Shown in pieces: positions 1 to 5,309 of a DNA stretch of 7,325 nt (position 1 is its first letter; every line of letters begins with the position of its first letter). The position numbers were made by a program, and so were the translations under genes. The stretch spans positions 1 to 7,325 of the forward strand of contig CAMYZR010000063.1 of the NCBI GenBank assembly GCA_947303905.1, given 5' to 3'. The notes under the pieces were generated by a model. That model saw only the letters and a program-made list of their open reading frames with translations. It was not told the DNA's origin and made no database searches. Origin of the DNA: an uncultured Atopobiaceae bacterium (GTDB taxonomy: Bacteria > Actinomycetota > Coriobacteriia > Coriobacteriales > Atopobiaceae).

Positions 1-2
1 CG

Positions 3-140
3 GCGGCTGAGAGCGCCATCAAGTCGGTCAGACGCCTCGTACTGCAGGACCATCTGGAGACCTGCGTCGTCGAGCGTGTGCAAGAGGGCGACACCGAGGT
101 CATCGACGAGCTGATGCAGCTGCTCAAGCAGTTCTCATAG
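3..140 (+). CDS. csoR: CsoR-family copper-sensing transcriptional repressor (3' end only)
   Basis: Only the last 45 codons are in the window; the gene starts upstream of base 1. CsoR/RcnR-family proteins (DUF156) are small all-helical DNA-binding repressors that release their operator when they bind Cu(I), derepressing copper export. Seen here: a DHLETC segment supplying the His-x3-Cys pair that corresponds to the second-helix copper ligands of M. tuberculosis CsoR (His61, Cys65), then the typical end with EGDTEVIDEL followed by MQLLKQF. The glutamate in that segment matches the conserved residue of the allosteric network. The first cysteine ligand would lie upstream, outside the window. The stop is 21 bp before copA, so the two are probably one operon under copper control; the operator should lie upstream of the window. 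RcnR/FrmR-type relatives share the fold, but the HxxxC pair and the copA neighbour favour a copper sensor. Confidence 0.9.
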   Translation, partial: AAESAIKSVRRLVLQDHLETCVVERVQEGDTEVIDELMQLLKQFS

Positions 141-161
141 GGCAGAACAAGGACCAATACC

Positions 162-2723
162 ATGAAAGAGACCTTTGATATCACGGGTATGAGCTGCGCA
201 GCTTGCTCTGCGCGCGTGCAGAAGGCGGCTGGAGAGGTGCCTGGCGTCACCGATGCCAACGTCAACCTCCTCAAGAACAGCATGGAGCTGGACTACGACG
301 GCAACCCCGAGACGATCGACGCCGTGTGCGCCGCCATCGACCGTGCCGGCTATGGCGCGCATCCGCGTACACCGAGGAGCAAAGGCGCGGCTCCCGCGCC
401 CACGCAGGATGCGGCGCAGCAGCTCATCGAGGAGCGCCGTCGCCAGCTCATCGCCTCGGCAGTTCTCTCGGTGCCCCTCTTCTACATAGCGATGGGCCCG
501 ATGCCCGGCTGGCCGCAGATTCCGGCGCTTGCCGGCATGCAGGGCATGATGGCCAACGCCCTCACCCAGATGCTGCTCTGCCTGCCCATCCTCTTCATCA
601 ACCGCCACTACTTCATCGGCGGCTTCAAGTCCCTTTGGCATCGCGCGCCCAACATGGACTCGCTCATCGCCATCGGGTCGGCAGCCAGCGCCATCTGGAG
701 CATCGCGGCAACGTATCGGTTGTCCTTTGCGCTTGGAACCATGGACATGGAAGCGGCCCATCAGGCGCTCCACAGCCTCTACTTTGACTCTGCGGGCATG
801 ATTCTCACGCTCATCACGTTGGGCAAGTTCTTTGAGGCGCGCGCCAAGGGACGCACCACGAGCGCCATCTCCGCGCTCATGGACCTGGCCCCCAAAACCG
901 CCACGGTGGTTCGCGACGGCCGCGAGCAGGTCATCGCCAGCGAGGAGGTGCAGGTTGGCGACCGCGTGATCGTGCGCGCGGGCGAGTCGATACCCGTTGA
1001 CGGCGTGGTTGTCGAGGGGTCTGCGCTCGTCGACGAGAGCGCCATCACCGGCGAGTCGGTCCCCGTGGAGAAGGTCGTGGGCAGCCAGGTCACCGGCGCC
1101 ACGGTCAGCAACCACGGGTGGTTTGCCATGGAGGCCCGTGCGGTGGGCGAGGACACTACGCTGGCCGGCATCATCCGCCTGGTGGACGAGGCAACCAGCT
1201 CAAAGGCGCCCATCCAGCGCCAGGCCGATGCCATCGCGGGCGTCTTCGTGCCAGTCGTGCTCGGCATCGCCGCCCTCACCTTCGTCGTCTGGATCGCGAT
1301 CTCGCATGACGTGGCGACGGCGCTGACGCATGCCATCTCCGTGCTGGTCATCTCGTGCCCCTGCGCCCTGGGCCTTGCCACGCCGACGGCCATCATGGTC
1401 GGGACGGGCAGGGGAGCGGCCAACGGGATTCTCATCAAGGATGCCGAGGCCCTCGAGACGGCCTGCGGGCTGACGACCGTCGTGCTCGACAAGACCGGCA
1501 CGCTGACGGAGGGGACGCCGCGCGTGACGGATGTCGTGCTCGCAGAGGGCATGACCGACGTGGAGCTGCTCTACGATGCCGCGGCAATCGAGCGCAAGAG
1601 CGAGCATCCGCTGGCGCTTGCCGTGGCGGCATACGTCGACGATCGTGCGGCGGGCATTGACAAGTCCGCCAGGGTAACGCGCTTCGAGCAGGTGGAGGGT
1701 GGCGGACTTGTCGCCTTGGTGGACGGGCGCGAGGTGCTCGCCGGAAACGCGACCCTCATGGACGGGCGCGGCGTGGACGTCTCCGCGCTGGCAGGTCGTG
1801 CTGCGGAGCTTGCCGACGAGGCCAAGACCCCGCTCTTCTTTGCCGCCGAGGGCAGGCTGCTCGGCATGCTGGCCGTTGCGGACGCGATCAAGCCGTCGAG
1901 TCGGGAGGCCATCGACCGCCTGCGCTCGATGGGCATCCGGACCGTCATGCTCACGGGCGACCAGGAGCGCACGGCCGCCGTCGTCGCGCGCGCCTGTGGC
2001 GTCGACGAGGTGGTGGCGGGCGTGCTCCCCAGCCAGAAGGAGCAGCGCGTGCATGACCTGCAGCGTGCGGACGAGAGGGTGGCGATGGTCGGGGACGGGA
2101 TCAACGACGCCCCCGCCCTCGCGCGCGCGGACATCGGCATCGCCATCGGCGCGGGTACAGACGTTGCCATCTCGTCTGCAGACATCGTGCTCATGCACTC
2201 CGACCCGCGTGACGTGGCGACGGCCATCGAGCTGAGCCGGGCCACCATGCGCACCATCCGCCAGAACCTCTTCTGGGCGCTCTTCTACAATGCGATATGC
2301 ATCCCCGTGGCGATGGGTGTCCTGTCTCCTCTGGGCATCACGCTCAATCCGATGATCGGCGCGGCTGCCATGGGGTTCTCTTCGGTGTTCGTGGTGAGCA
2401 ACGCGCTGAGGCTGCGCACGTGGAAGCCGTCTAGTGGCGGCGATGCCAAGGGGGCAGCCCCGACTGTCAGCCATAAGGATGATGCCTCAGGTGAGGCGGA
2501 AGGAGATCGGGAGATGAAGGAGAAGAAGCTCAACGTCGAGGGAATGATGTGCGAGCACTGCGTGGCGCACGTGACCAAGGCCCTCGAGGGCGTCAAGGGC
2601 GTCAAGAACGTGCGCGTGAGCCTCGATGAGGGTACCGCCGTGCTTGATGCGGGCTTGCTGGTGAGCGACAAGGCTCTCGTATCTGCGGTGGAGGAGGCCG
2701 GCTACAAGGCAACGATGGCCTAG
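162..2723 (+). CDS. copA: Copper-translocating P1B-type ATPase CopA with N- and C-terminal HMA domains
   Basis: This is an 853-residue inner-membrane pump that exports Cu(I) at the cost of ATP. Domains in order: an N-terminal HMA metal-binding domain with GMSCAAC (Cys12, Cys15); membrane helices near residues 95-112, 128-146, 164-187 and 207-226; actuator loop with TGES at 296-299; helices near 357-378 and 386-415, the latter with the CPC ion site (399-401); phosphorylation motif DKTGT (Asp443); the HP pair of the nucleotide domain (482-483); the hinge GDGINDAP (from 644); and last helices with YN (709-710) and MGFSS (737-741). CPC, YN and MxxSS together mark the Cu(I) subgroup. A charged Gly/Ala/Ser-rich linker (about 757-784) leads to a second, CopZ-like HMA domain with GMMCEHC (Cys797, Cys800). 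The ATG at 162 has AAGGA at 149-153, 8 nt upstream. It follows csoR by 21 bp and probably shares its copper-responsive transcript. The C-terminal domain may also be made alone; see the entry at 2500. Confidence 0.97.
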   Translation: MKETFDITGMSCAACSARVQKAAGEVPGVTDANVNLLKNSMELDYDGNPETIDAVCAAIDRAGYGAHPRTPRSKGAAPAPTQDAAQQLIEERRRQLIASAVLSVPLFYIAMGPMPGWPQIPALAGMQGMMANALTQMLLCLPILFINRHYFIGGFKSLWHRAPNMDSLIAIGSAASAIWSIAATYRLSFALGTMDMEAAHQALHSLYFDSAGMILTLITLGKFFEARAKGRTTSAISALMDLAPKTATVVRDGREQVIASEEVQVGDRVIVRAGESIPVDGVVVEGSALVDESAITGESVPVEKVVGSQVTGATVSNHGWFAMEARAVGEDTTLAGIIRLVDEATSSKAPIQRQADAIAGVFVPVVLGIAALTFVVWIAISHDVATALTHAISVLVISCPCALGLATPTAIMVGTGRGAANGILIKDAEALETACGLTTVVLDKTGTLTEGTPRVTDVVLAEGMTDVELLYDAAAIERKSEHPLALAVAAYVDDRAAGIDKSARVTRFEQVEGGGLVALVDGREVLAGNATLMDGRGVDVSALAGRAAELADEAKTPLFFAAEGRLLGMLAVADAIKPSSREAIDRLRSMGIRTVMLTGDQERTAAVVARACGVDEVVAGVLPSQKEQRVHDLQRADERVAMVGDGINDAPALARADIGIAIGAGTDVAISSADIVLMHSDPRDVATAIELSRATMRTIRQNLFWALFYNAICIPVAMGVLSPLGITLNPMIGAAAMGFSSVFVVSNALRLRTWKPSSGGDAKGAAPTVSHKDDASGEAEGDREMKEKKLNVEGMMCEHCVAHVTKALEGVKGVKNVRVSLDEGTAVLDAGLLVSDKALVSAVEEAGYKATMA
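2500..2516 (+). promoter_or_regulatory. Internal ribosome-binding site and ATG inside copA (possible free CopZ)
   Basis: Inside the linker before the C-terminal HMA domain, AAGGAGA (2500-2506) lies 7 nt before an ATG (2514-2516) that is in frame with copA and is residue 785. The SD match and spacing are better than those of copA's own start. Initiation here would give a 69-residue protein (2514-2723) starting MKEKKLNVEGMMCEHC. That is the length and domain span of a stand-alone CopZ copper chaperone, with the domain starting right at the ATG. What is seen is the site; that it is used is inference. It may instead be a relic of a copA-copZ gene pair that fused by loss of the copA stop codon. 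Confidence 0.5.
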
Positions 2724-2801
2724 AACGTCGGCTGGCAGATCGATTCGCATAAATGTTGGCTCGCATTCACAATACCTCCATCGTAAAGTCAAGCATTATG
2801 T

Positions 2802-2820
2802 TGCACAATTGATGCACAAT
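2802..2820 (+). repeat. Tandem TGCACAAT direct repeat with 11-bp period (candidate operator)
   Basis: TGCACAAT occurs at 2802-2809 and again at 2813-2820, a perfect 8-bp repeat whose starts are 11 bp apart. A weaker GCATTAT sits upstream at 2793-2799. The repeats lie in an AT-richer stretch between copA and the leader of the kinase operon. Six bases downstream is TACTGT (2827-2832), a possible -10 element, with no good -35 hexamer at normal spacing. SARP-family activators are known to bind heptamer repeats with an 11-bp period that overlap the -35 region. The regulator encoded at 4391 has a SARP-like output domain, so autoregulation is a reasonable but untested inference. The repeat itself is certain; its role is not. 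Confidence 0.5.
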
Positions 2821-2834
2821 GATTGCTACTGTGT

Positions 2835-2868
2835 GACACGACGCTTGACATGGCACAGGCGTCGTGTC
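2835..2868 (+). other. Long perfect inverted repeat (stable hairpin, no U-tract)
   Basis: GACACGACGC (2835-2844) pairs perfectly with GCGTCGTGTC (2859-2868). Three more inner pairs (one of them G-U) extend it to 13 bp closed by an 8-nt loop (2848-2855). No T-run follows on either strand, so it is not a standard intrinsic terminator. It begins a few bases after the candidate -10 at 2827 and could be the 5' hairpin of the kinase-operon leader or a DNA-level protein site. GTGTGACAC (2831-2839) is a small palindrome overlapping its left arm. The loop contains part of TTGACA (2845-2850), but no -10 hexamer follows at the right distance. Confidence 0.5.
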
Positions 2869-2897
2869 CCATTCGGCCCCTCACCGGATGAGACTGT

Positions 2898-2926
2898 GAG
2901 TACCCGGGTAGCCCGACCCGGGTCTC
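2898..2926 (+). other. Leader hairpin built from two ACCCGGGT palindromes
   Basis: ACCCGGGT occurs at 2902-2909 and 2916-2923, separated by AGCCCG. Each copy is its own reverse complement, so the two copies form an 8-bp stem with a 6-nt loop. GAG (2898-2900) and CTC (2924-2926) add three pairs across a single bulged T at 2901. The hairpin sits 9 nt before the terminator stem at 2936. Between them CCTCG (2928-2932) can pair with CGAGG (2937-2941), which would block the terminator's 5' arm. This arrangement of alternative stems resembles an attenuator, but no known riboswitch consensus was recognised. Confidence 0.45.
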
Positions 2927-2935
2927 TCCTCGGTT

Positions 2936-2971
2936 GCGAGGCCGTGCGAATACGCATGGCCTCGCATTTTT
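2936..2971 (+). terminator. Strong intrinsic terminator upstream of the kinase operon
   Basis: A 13-bp stem is formed by GCGAGGCCGTGCG (2936-2948) and CGCATGGCCTCGC (2953-2965) with one G-U pair and an AATA loop. It is followed by A and five T (2967-2971). This is a textbook rho-independent terminator on the + strand. It may end the csoR-copA transcript, about 210 bp after copA stops. Because hairpins and a possible promoter precede it, it may instead act as a conditional terminator in the leader of the histidine kinase operon. Confidence 0.8.
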
Positions 2972-3014
2972 CGCTGGCCTAGTTGGCTCCCCTCAGCGGG
3001 ATCCTCTCCATCAT

Positions 3015-3020
3015 GGGAGG
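3015..3020 (+). promoter_or_regulatory. Shine-Dalgarno GGGAGG that selects the ATG at 3026
   Basis: GGGAGG (3015-3020) lies 5 nt before ATG 3026. This is the best start signal in the 150 bp before the kinase. A second SD-like run, GGAAGGAG (3040-3047), sits 11 nt before ATG 3059, which is in the same frame as 3026. It is only 3 nt before TTG 3051, which is in the kinase frame as sequenced. Both ATGs with sensible spacing therefore point to a frame that is one base out from the kinase. Confidence 0.6.
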
Positions 3021-3025
3021 CATGC

Positions 3026-3115
3026 ATGACCGATTCTACGGAAGGAGCGCTTGGCGCGATGTCATGGGCAAAACCCTTACCCATTTTGCGGGGGGGGGGT
3101 TCTTTTGACGCCTAG
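3026..3115 (+). CDS. Short frame from the best kinase start, broken by the poly-G tract
   Basis: ATG 3026, with GGGAGG 5 nt upstream, opens a 29-codon frame that starts MTDSTEGALGAMSW, runs through KPLPILRGGG and stops at TAG 3113-3115. It is most likely the true N terminus of the downstream histidine kinase: removing one G from the ten-G run (3090-3099) makes this frame continue as RGGVLLTPSDYTVIGI, straight into the first membrane helix. As sequenced, ribosomes starting here would make only the short peptide. It could instead be a genuine leader peptide coupled to the kinase, but its composition reads as an ordinary cytosolic N-terminal extension. Not expected to be a functional protein on its own. 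Confidence 0.5.
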   Translation: MTDSTEGALGAMSWAKPLPILRGGGSFDA

Positions 3116-4394
3116 CGACTACACCGTTATAGGCATCTCGATTGGCGTCTTCTCGATAGCAATCCTCCTTGTCCTCATCGTCTCGCTTTCCAATGAGATC
3201 ATCCTGCGCCGGCGTAAGGTGCTGATAGTAGGCCTGTGGGCACACCTGATGGCAACTGTCGGAGAGCTCCTCTGCTGGGTTTGGTACGAACGTCCCGGTG
3301 CGTTGGCCCGTCTGGGATTGGGCCTTGGCTCCAACCTCAGCTACACCTTCAAGGTCATCGTTGCGATTGCCATCTTGGTCTATGTGTCAACCGATGCTTC
3401 GGATGAGCCCCTACGGAGCCTTCGCACGCGGCATGGTTTCCGTGCCTTGCTCTCCCTCTACCTGGTTGACCTTCTGTTTTGCCTCATCAACCCATTGTGT
3501 GGGCTCTACAGCACGATCGGTGAGGCAAACACGATCGAGGCCGGTCCCCTGATCGGCTTCTTCTCGGTCATGCTGGGAATGCAGCCCGTTGCCCTGTTTG
3601 CGGCGGTGCCACGCCTGCGAAAGCGGCATGGAAACGGCACGGCGCTGCGTCTTCTCATCGGTGGCTCCCTCATGCTGTTCGCGTTGCTGACGGGGGCTTT
3701 GAACATGAGGCTGCTCGTGACGCCATCCATAACGCTCGAACTGCTGCTTCTGACGGTGGGGATTCAGCTGCGCTGCGAGGAGGCGCTCGCTGAGGCACGC
3801 GTCGAGGCGGCCGAGACGCATGTGAAGCTGCTGTCAGGGCAGATCCGCCCGCACTTCATCTTCAATTCGCTCAACACCATCAAGGCGTTGATCTCGGAGG
3901 ATTCCGCGCTCGCGGAGCGGACGGTCCAGGATTTTGCCGACTATCTTCGCAGCCATCTCGACGTGATGTCATCGACGTGCCTCGTCCCGTTCGAGGAGGA
4001 GATGAGCCACGTCCGTCATTATGTCTCGTTGGAGGCAACGAGTTCCGAGCGTCCCATTGAGCTAGCCATCGACTGTCCCGTGGAGGACTTCTCCCTTCCG
4101 TCGCTCACGGTACAACCGCTTGTCGAGAATGCCATTCGCCACGGGCTTCGCTCCCGCAAGGAGGGCGGGACCATCGTAGTGCGAACGCGCGAGACCGATG
4201 AGGCCATCACGATCAGCATATGCGACGATGGCTGTGGTTTTGTTCCCGAGAAGGACGTGCAGGAGCCTGCCCGACACGTGGGCATTGCGAACGTGCGCGA
4301 GCGCCTCGAACGCCAGTGCCATGGGACGCTTTCCATACGGTCCGGTTCGCAGGGGACGACGGCGACCATCACCTTGCCGAAGGAGGGCCGATGA
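3051..4394 (+). CDS. Multi-span membrane sensor histidine kinase, LytS/YehU (His_kinase) type
   Basis: Sensor kinase of a two-component system; it would autophosphorylate a histidine in response to an unknown signal and pass the phosphate to the regulator at 4391. Numbering is from TTG 3051 (447 residues). About seven hydrophobic segments lie near 24-46, 56-78, 93-112, 130-151, 166-187, 198-218 and 221-240, with no clear extracellular sensor domain. A short helical stretch (241-262) follows. The His_kinase domain shows QIRPHFIFNSLN with the phospho-acceptor His268, then an HATPase domain with LVENAIRHGL (Asn360), CDDGCGF (Asp392, Gly394, Gly396) and VGIANVRERL. The 5' boundary is doubtful. 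TTG 3051 is the only kinase-frame start before the G-tract and gives an odd Cys/His-rich start (MARCHG). With nine G the better ATG 3026 would give 455 residues; TTG 3105 would give 429. The stop codon overlaps the next start (ATGA), so the two proteins are probably translationally coupled. The signal is not recognisable. Confidence 0.85.
   Translation: MARCHGQNPYPFCGGGVLLTPSDYTVIGISIGVFSIAILLVLIVSLSNEIILRRRKVLIVGLWAHLMATVGELLCWVWYERPGALARLGLGLGSNLSYTFKVIVAIAILVYVSTDASDEPLRSLRTRHGFRALLSLYLVDLLFCLINPLCGLYSTIGEANTIEAGPLIGFFSVMLGMQPVALFAAVPRLRKRHGNGTALRLLIGGSLMLFALLTGALNMRLLVTPSITLELLLLTVGIQLRCEEALAEARVEAAETHVKLLSGQIRPHFIFNSLNTIKALISEDSALAERTVQDFADYLRSHLDVMSSTCLVPFEEEMSHVRHYVSLEATSSERPIELAIDCPVEDFSLPSLTVQPLVENAIRHGLRSRKEGGTIVVRTRETDEAITISICDDGCGFVPEKDVQEPARHVGIANVRERLERQCHGTLSIRSGSQGTTATITLPKEGR
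3090..3099 (+). repeat. Poly-G tract (10 G) at the 5' end of the kinase gene
   Basis: Ten consecutive G follow TTTTGC and precede TTCTTTTG. All three reading frames are open into the tract from upstream starts: frame of 3026/3059 (stop at 3115), frame of 3013/3022/3064 (stop at 3108) and frame of TTG 3051, which continues into the kinase. Homopolymeric G tracts of this length are known contingency loci that change length by slippage. The tract also sits 5 nt before TTG 3105, a kinase-frame start codon, where it could act as a crude Shine-Dalgarno sequence. A sequencing error in the homopolymer is the main alternative. Confidence 0.85.
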
Positions 4395-5200
4395 AGACAC
4401 TTGTGGTGGATGACAGCAGGCGTGCGGCAGCATCGCTCGCCCGCATCATCGACGGCATCTTCAGCGAGGATGTCTGCGAGGTGGCCTTCGATGCGCAGGA
4501 GGCGTGCGCCAAATGCATGGACACCCACTTCGACGTCGTGTTTCTGGATGTCGAGATGCCTGGGACCAACGGTTTTGAAATTGCTCGGATGCTCGGGAAC
4601 AACTCTCCGTCCACCAACGTGGTCTTTGTCACGGGCCACTCGCGCTATGCGCTCGATGCCTGGGGCACGCAGGCGAGCGCCTTTCTCGTCAAGCCCGTCG
4701 ACGAGGAGGATGTGCGCCGTGCCTTGGGCAGCCTGAGGCACCCTATCGACCCGCACTATGGCCGTGGGCTGTTTGTGCGGTGCTTTGGCAACTTCGAGGT
4801 GTTCTTTGACAGCGTGCCCGTCCGCTTCGAGCGGTTGCAGACCAAGGAGCTGCTGGCATACCTGATAGATAGGCGCGGCGCGCTCGTCTCGGTCGGGGAG
4901 TTGGTGGCAGTGCTGTGGGAGGGCCAGCCCGACACCCCGTCCCGGAGGTCGCAGCTCCGTACCCTCATTTCTGACTTGCGTCACACCTTCGAGCGCATTG
5001 GGCTACCTGACGCCATCGTCAAGCGCAGGGGTTGCATCGCGGTTCGTCTGACCGCCGCGGAATGCGACTACTTTGGGTTCATCCACAACATCCCGAGTGC
5101 CGTCAACAGCTATCTGGGCGAGTACATGAGCCAATACTCATGGGCCGAGTCCACCGCCGCGCTCCTGGAGACCGGCGGGGCCAACGCTCAGCGGACCTAG
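4391..5200 (+). CDS. Response regulator: receiver plus SARP/AfsR-like winged-helix output
   Basis: A 269-residue cytosolic transcription regulator and the likely partner of the kinase it overlaps by 4 bp. ATG 4391 has AAGGAGG at 4380-4386, 4 nt upstream, so I chose it over the longer upstream frame that would run inside the kinase gene. The receiver (about 1-115) has the acidic pair Asp7-Asp8, phospho-acceptor Asp53 in FLDVEMPG, Thr81 and Lys101 in LVKPVD. The output part starts with VRCFGNFEVF and runs as a PhoB/AfsR-type winged helix (about 124-222): KELLAYLIDRRGALVS, LWEG, a recognition-helix region with SRRSQLRTLISDLR, and a wing with VKRRGCIAV. The tail (223-269), ECDYF then LGEYMSQYSWAES, resembles the start of the bacterial transcriptional activator domain of SARPs but stops early. 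LytS-type kinases usually pair with LytTR regulators, so this output is a variation. Likely targets include direct repeats such as those at 2802, but none is proven. Confidence 0.9.
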   Translation: MKTLVVDDSRRAAASLARIIDGIFSEDVCEVAFDAQEACAKCMDTHFDVVFLDVEMPGTNGFEIARMLGNNSPSTNVVFVTGHSRYALDAWGTQASAFLVKPVDEEDVRRALGSLRHPIDPHYGRGLFVRCFGNFEVFFDSVPVRFERLQTKELLAYLIDRRGALVSVGELVAVLWEGQPDTPSRRSQLRTLISDLRHTFERIGLPDAIVKRRGCIAVRLTAAECDYFGFIHNIPSAVNSYLGEYMSQYSWAESTAALLETGGANAQRT

Positions 5201-5309
5201 CCCGTGCGCCACATGCCTTCGAGAAACCACGGGCAACGCCTCTCGCATTGCGTCGCCCCGATGCGGTACAGTTCTTGGAGCAGAAAACAGCGTTAGCACG
5301 GAGGATGCC

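Noticed and set aside
889..897. CCCCCAAAA as a possible frameshift site in copA, by analogy with E. coli CopA(Z)
   Set aside because: It lies after the fourth membrane helix, not just after the N-terminal HMA domain, and the reading frame does not fit a good -1 slippery heptamer.
135..2474. Long minus-strand and alternate-frame open frames across copA
   Set aside because: They are shadows of copA in GC-rich DNA, with no recognisable domains and low-complexity Arg/Ala/Ser composition.
2848..2862. TGGCACAGGCG resembling the T-box antiterminator core
   Set aside because: It lacks the conserved ACCGCG end, is not next to the terminator, and the downstream gene is not an aminoacyl-tRNA synthetase or amino-acid gene.
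2845..2873. TTGACA (2845-2850) as a -35 promoter element
   Set aside because: The position 17-18 nt downstream reads CCCATT or CCATTC, not a -10 hexamer, and TTGACA lies within the hairpin.
2881..3084. 67-codon minus-strand frame across the terminator and kinase 5' region
   Set aside because: It covers the terminator stem, has no plausible ribosome-binding site that I can see and no recognisable features.
3013..3108. 31-codon frame from ATG 3013 through the G-tract as a separate small protein
   Set aside because: No good ribosome-binding site is visible upstream of 3013, the SD-like bases lie inside the frame, and it ends within the tract-dependent region; more likely incidental.
5200..5234. 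Inverted repeat GCCCGTG / CACGGGC after the regulator as a terminator
   Set aside because: Only 7 bp with a 21-nt loop and no T-run; too weak to call.
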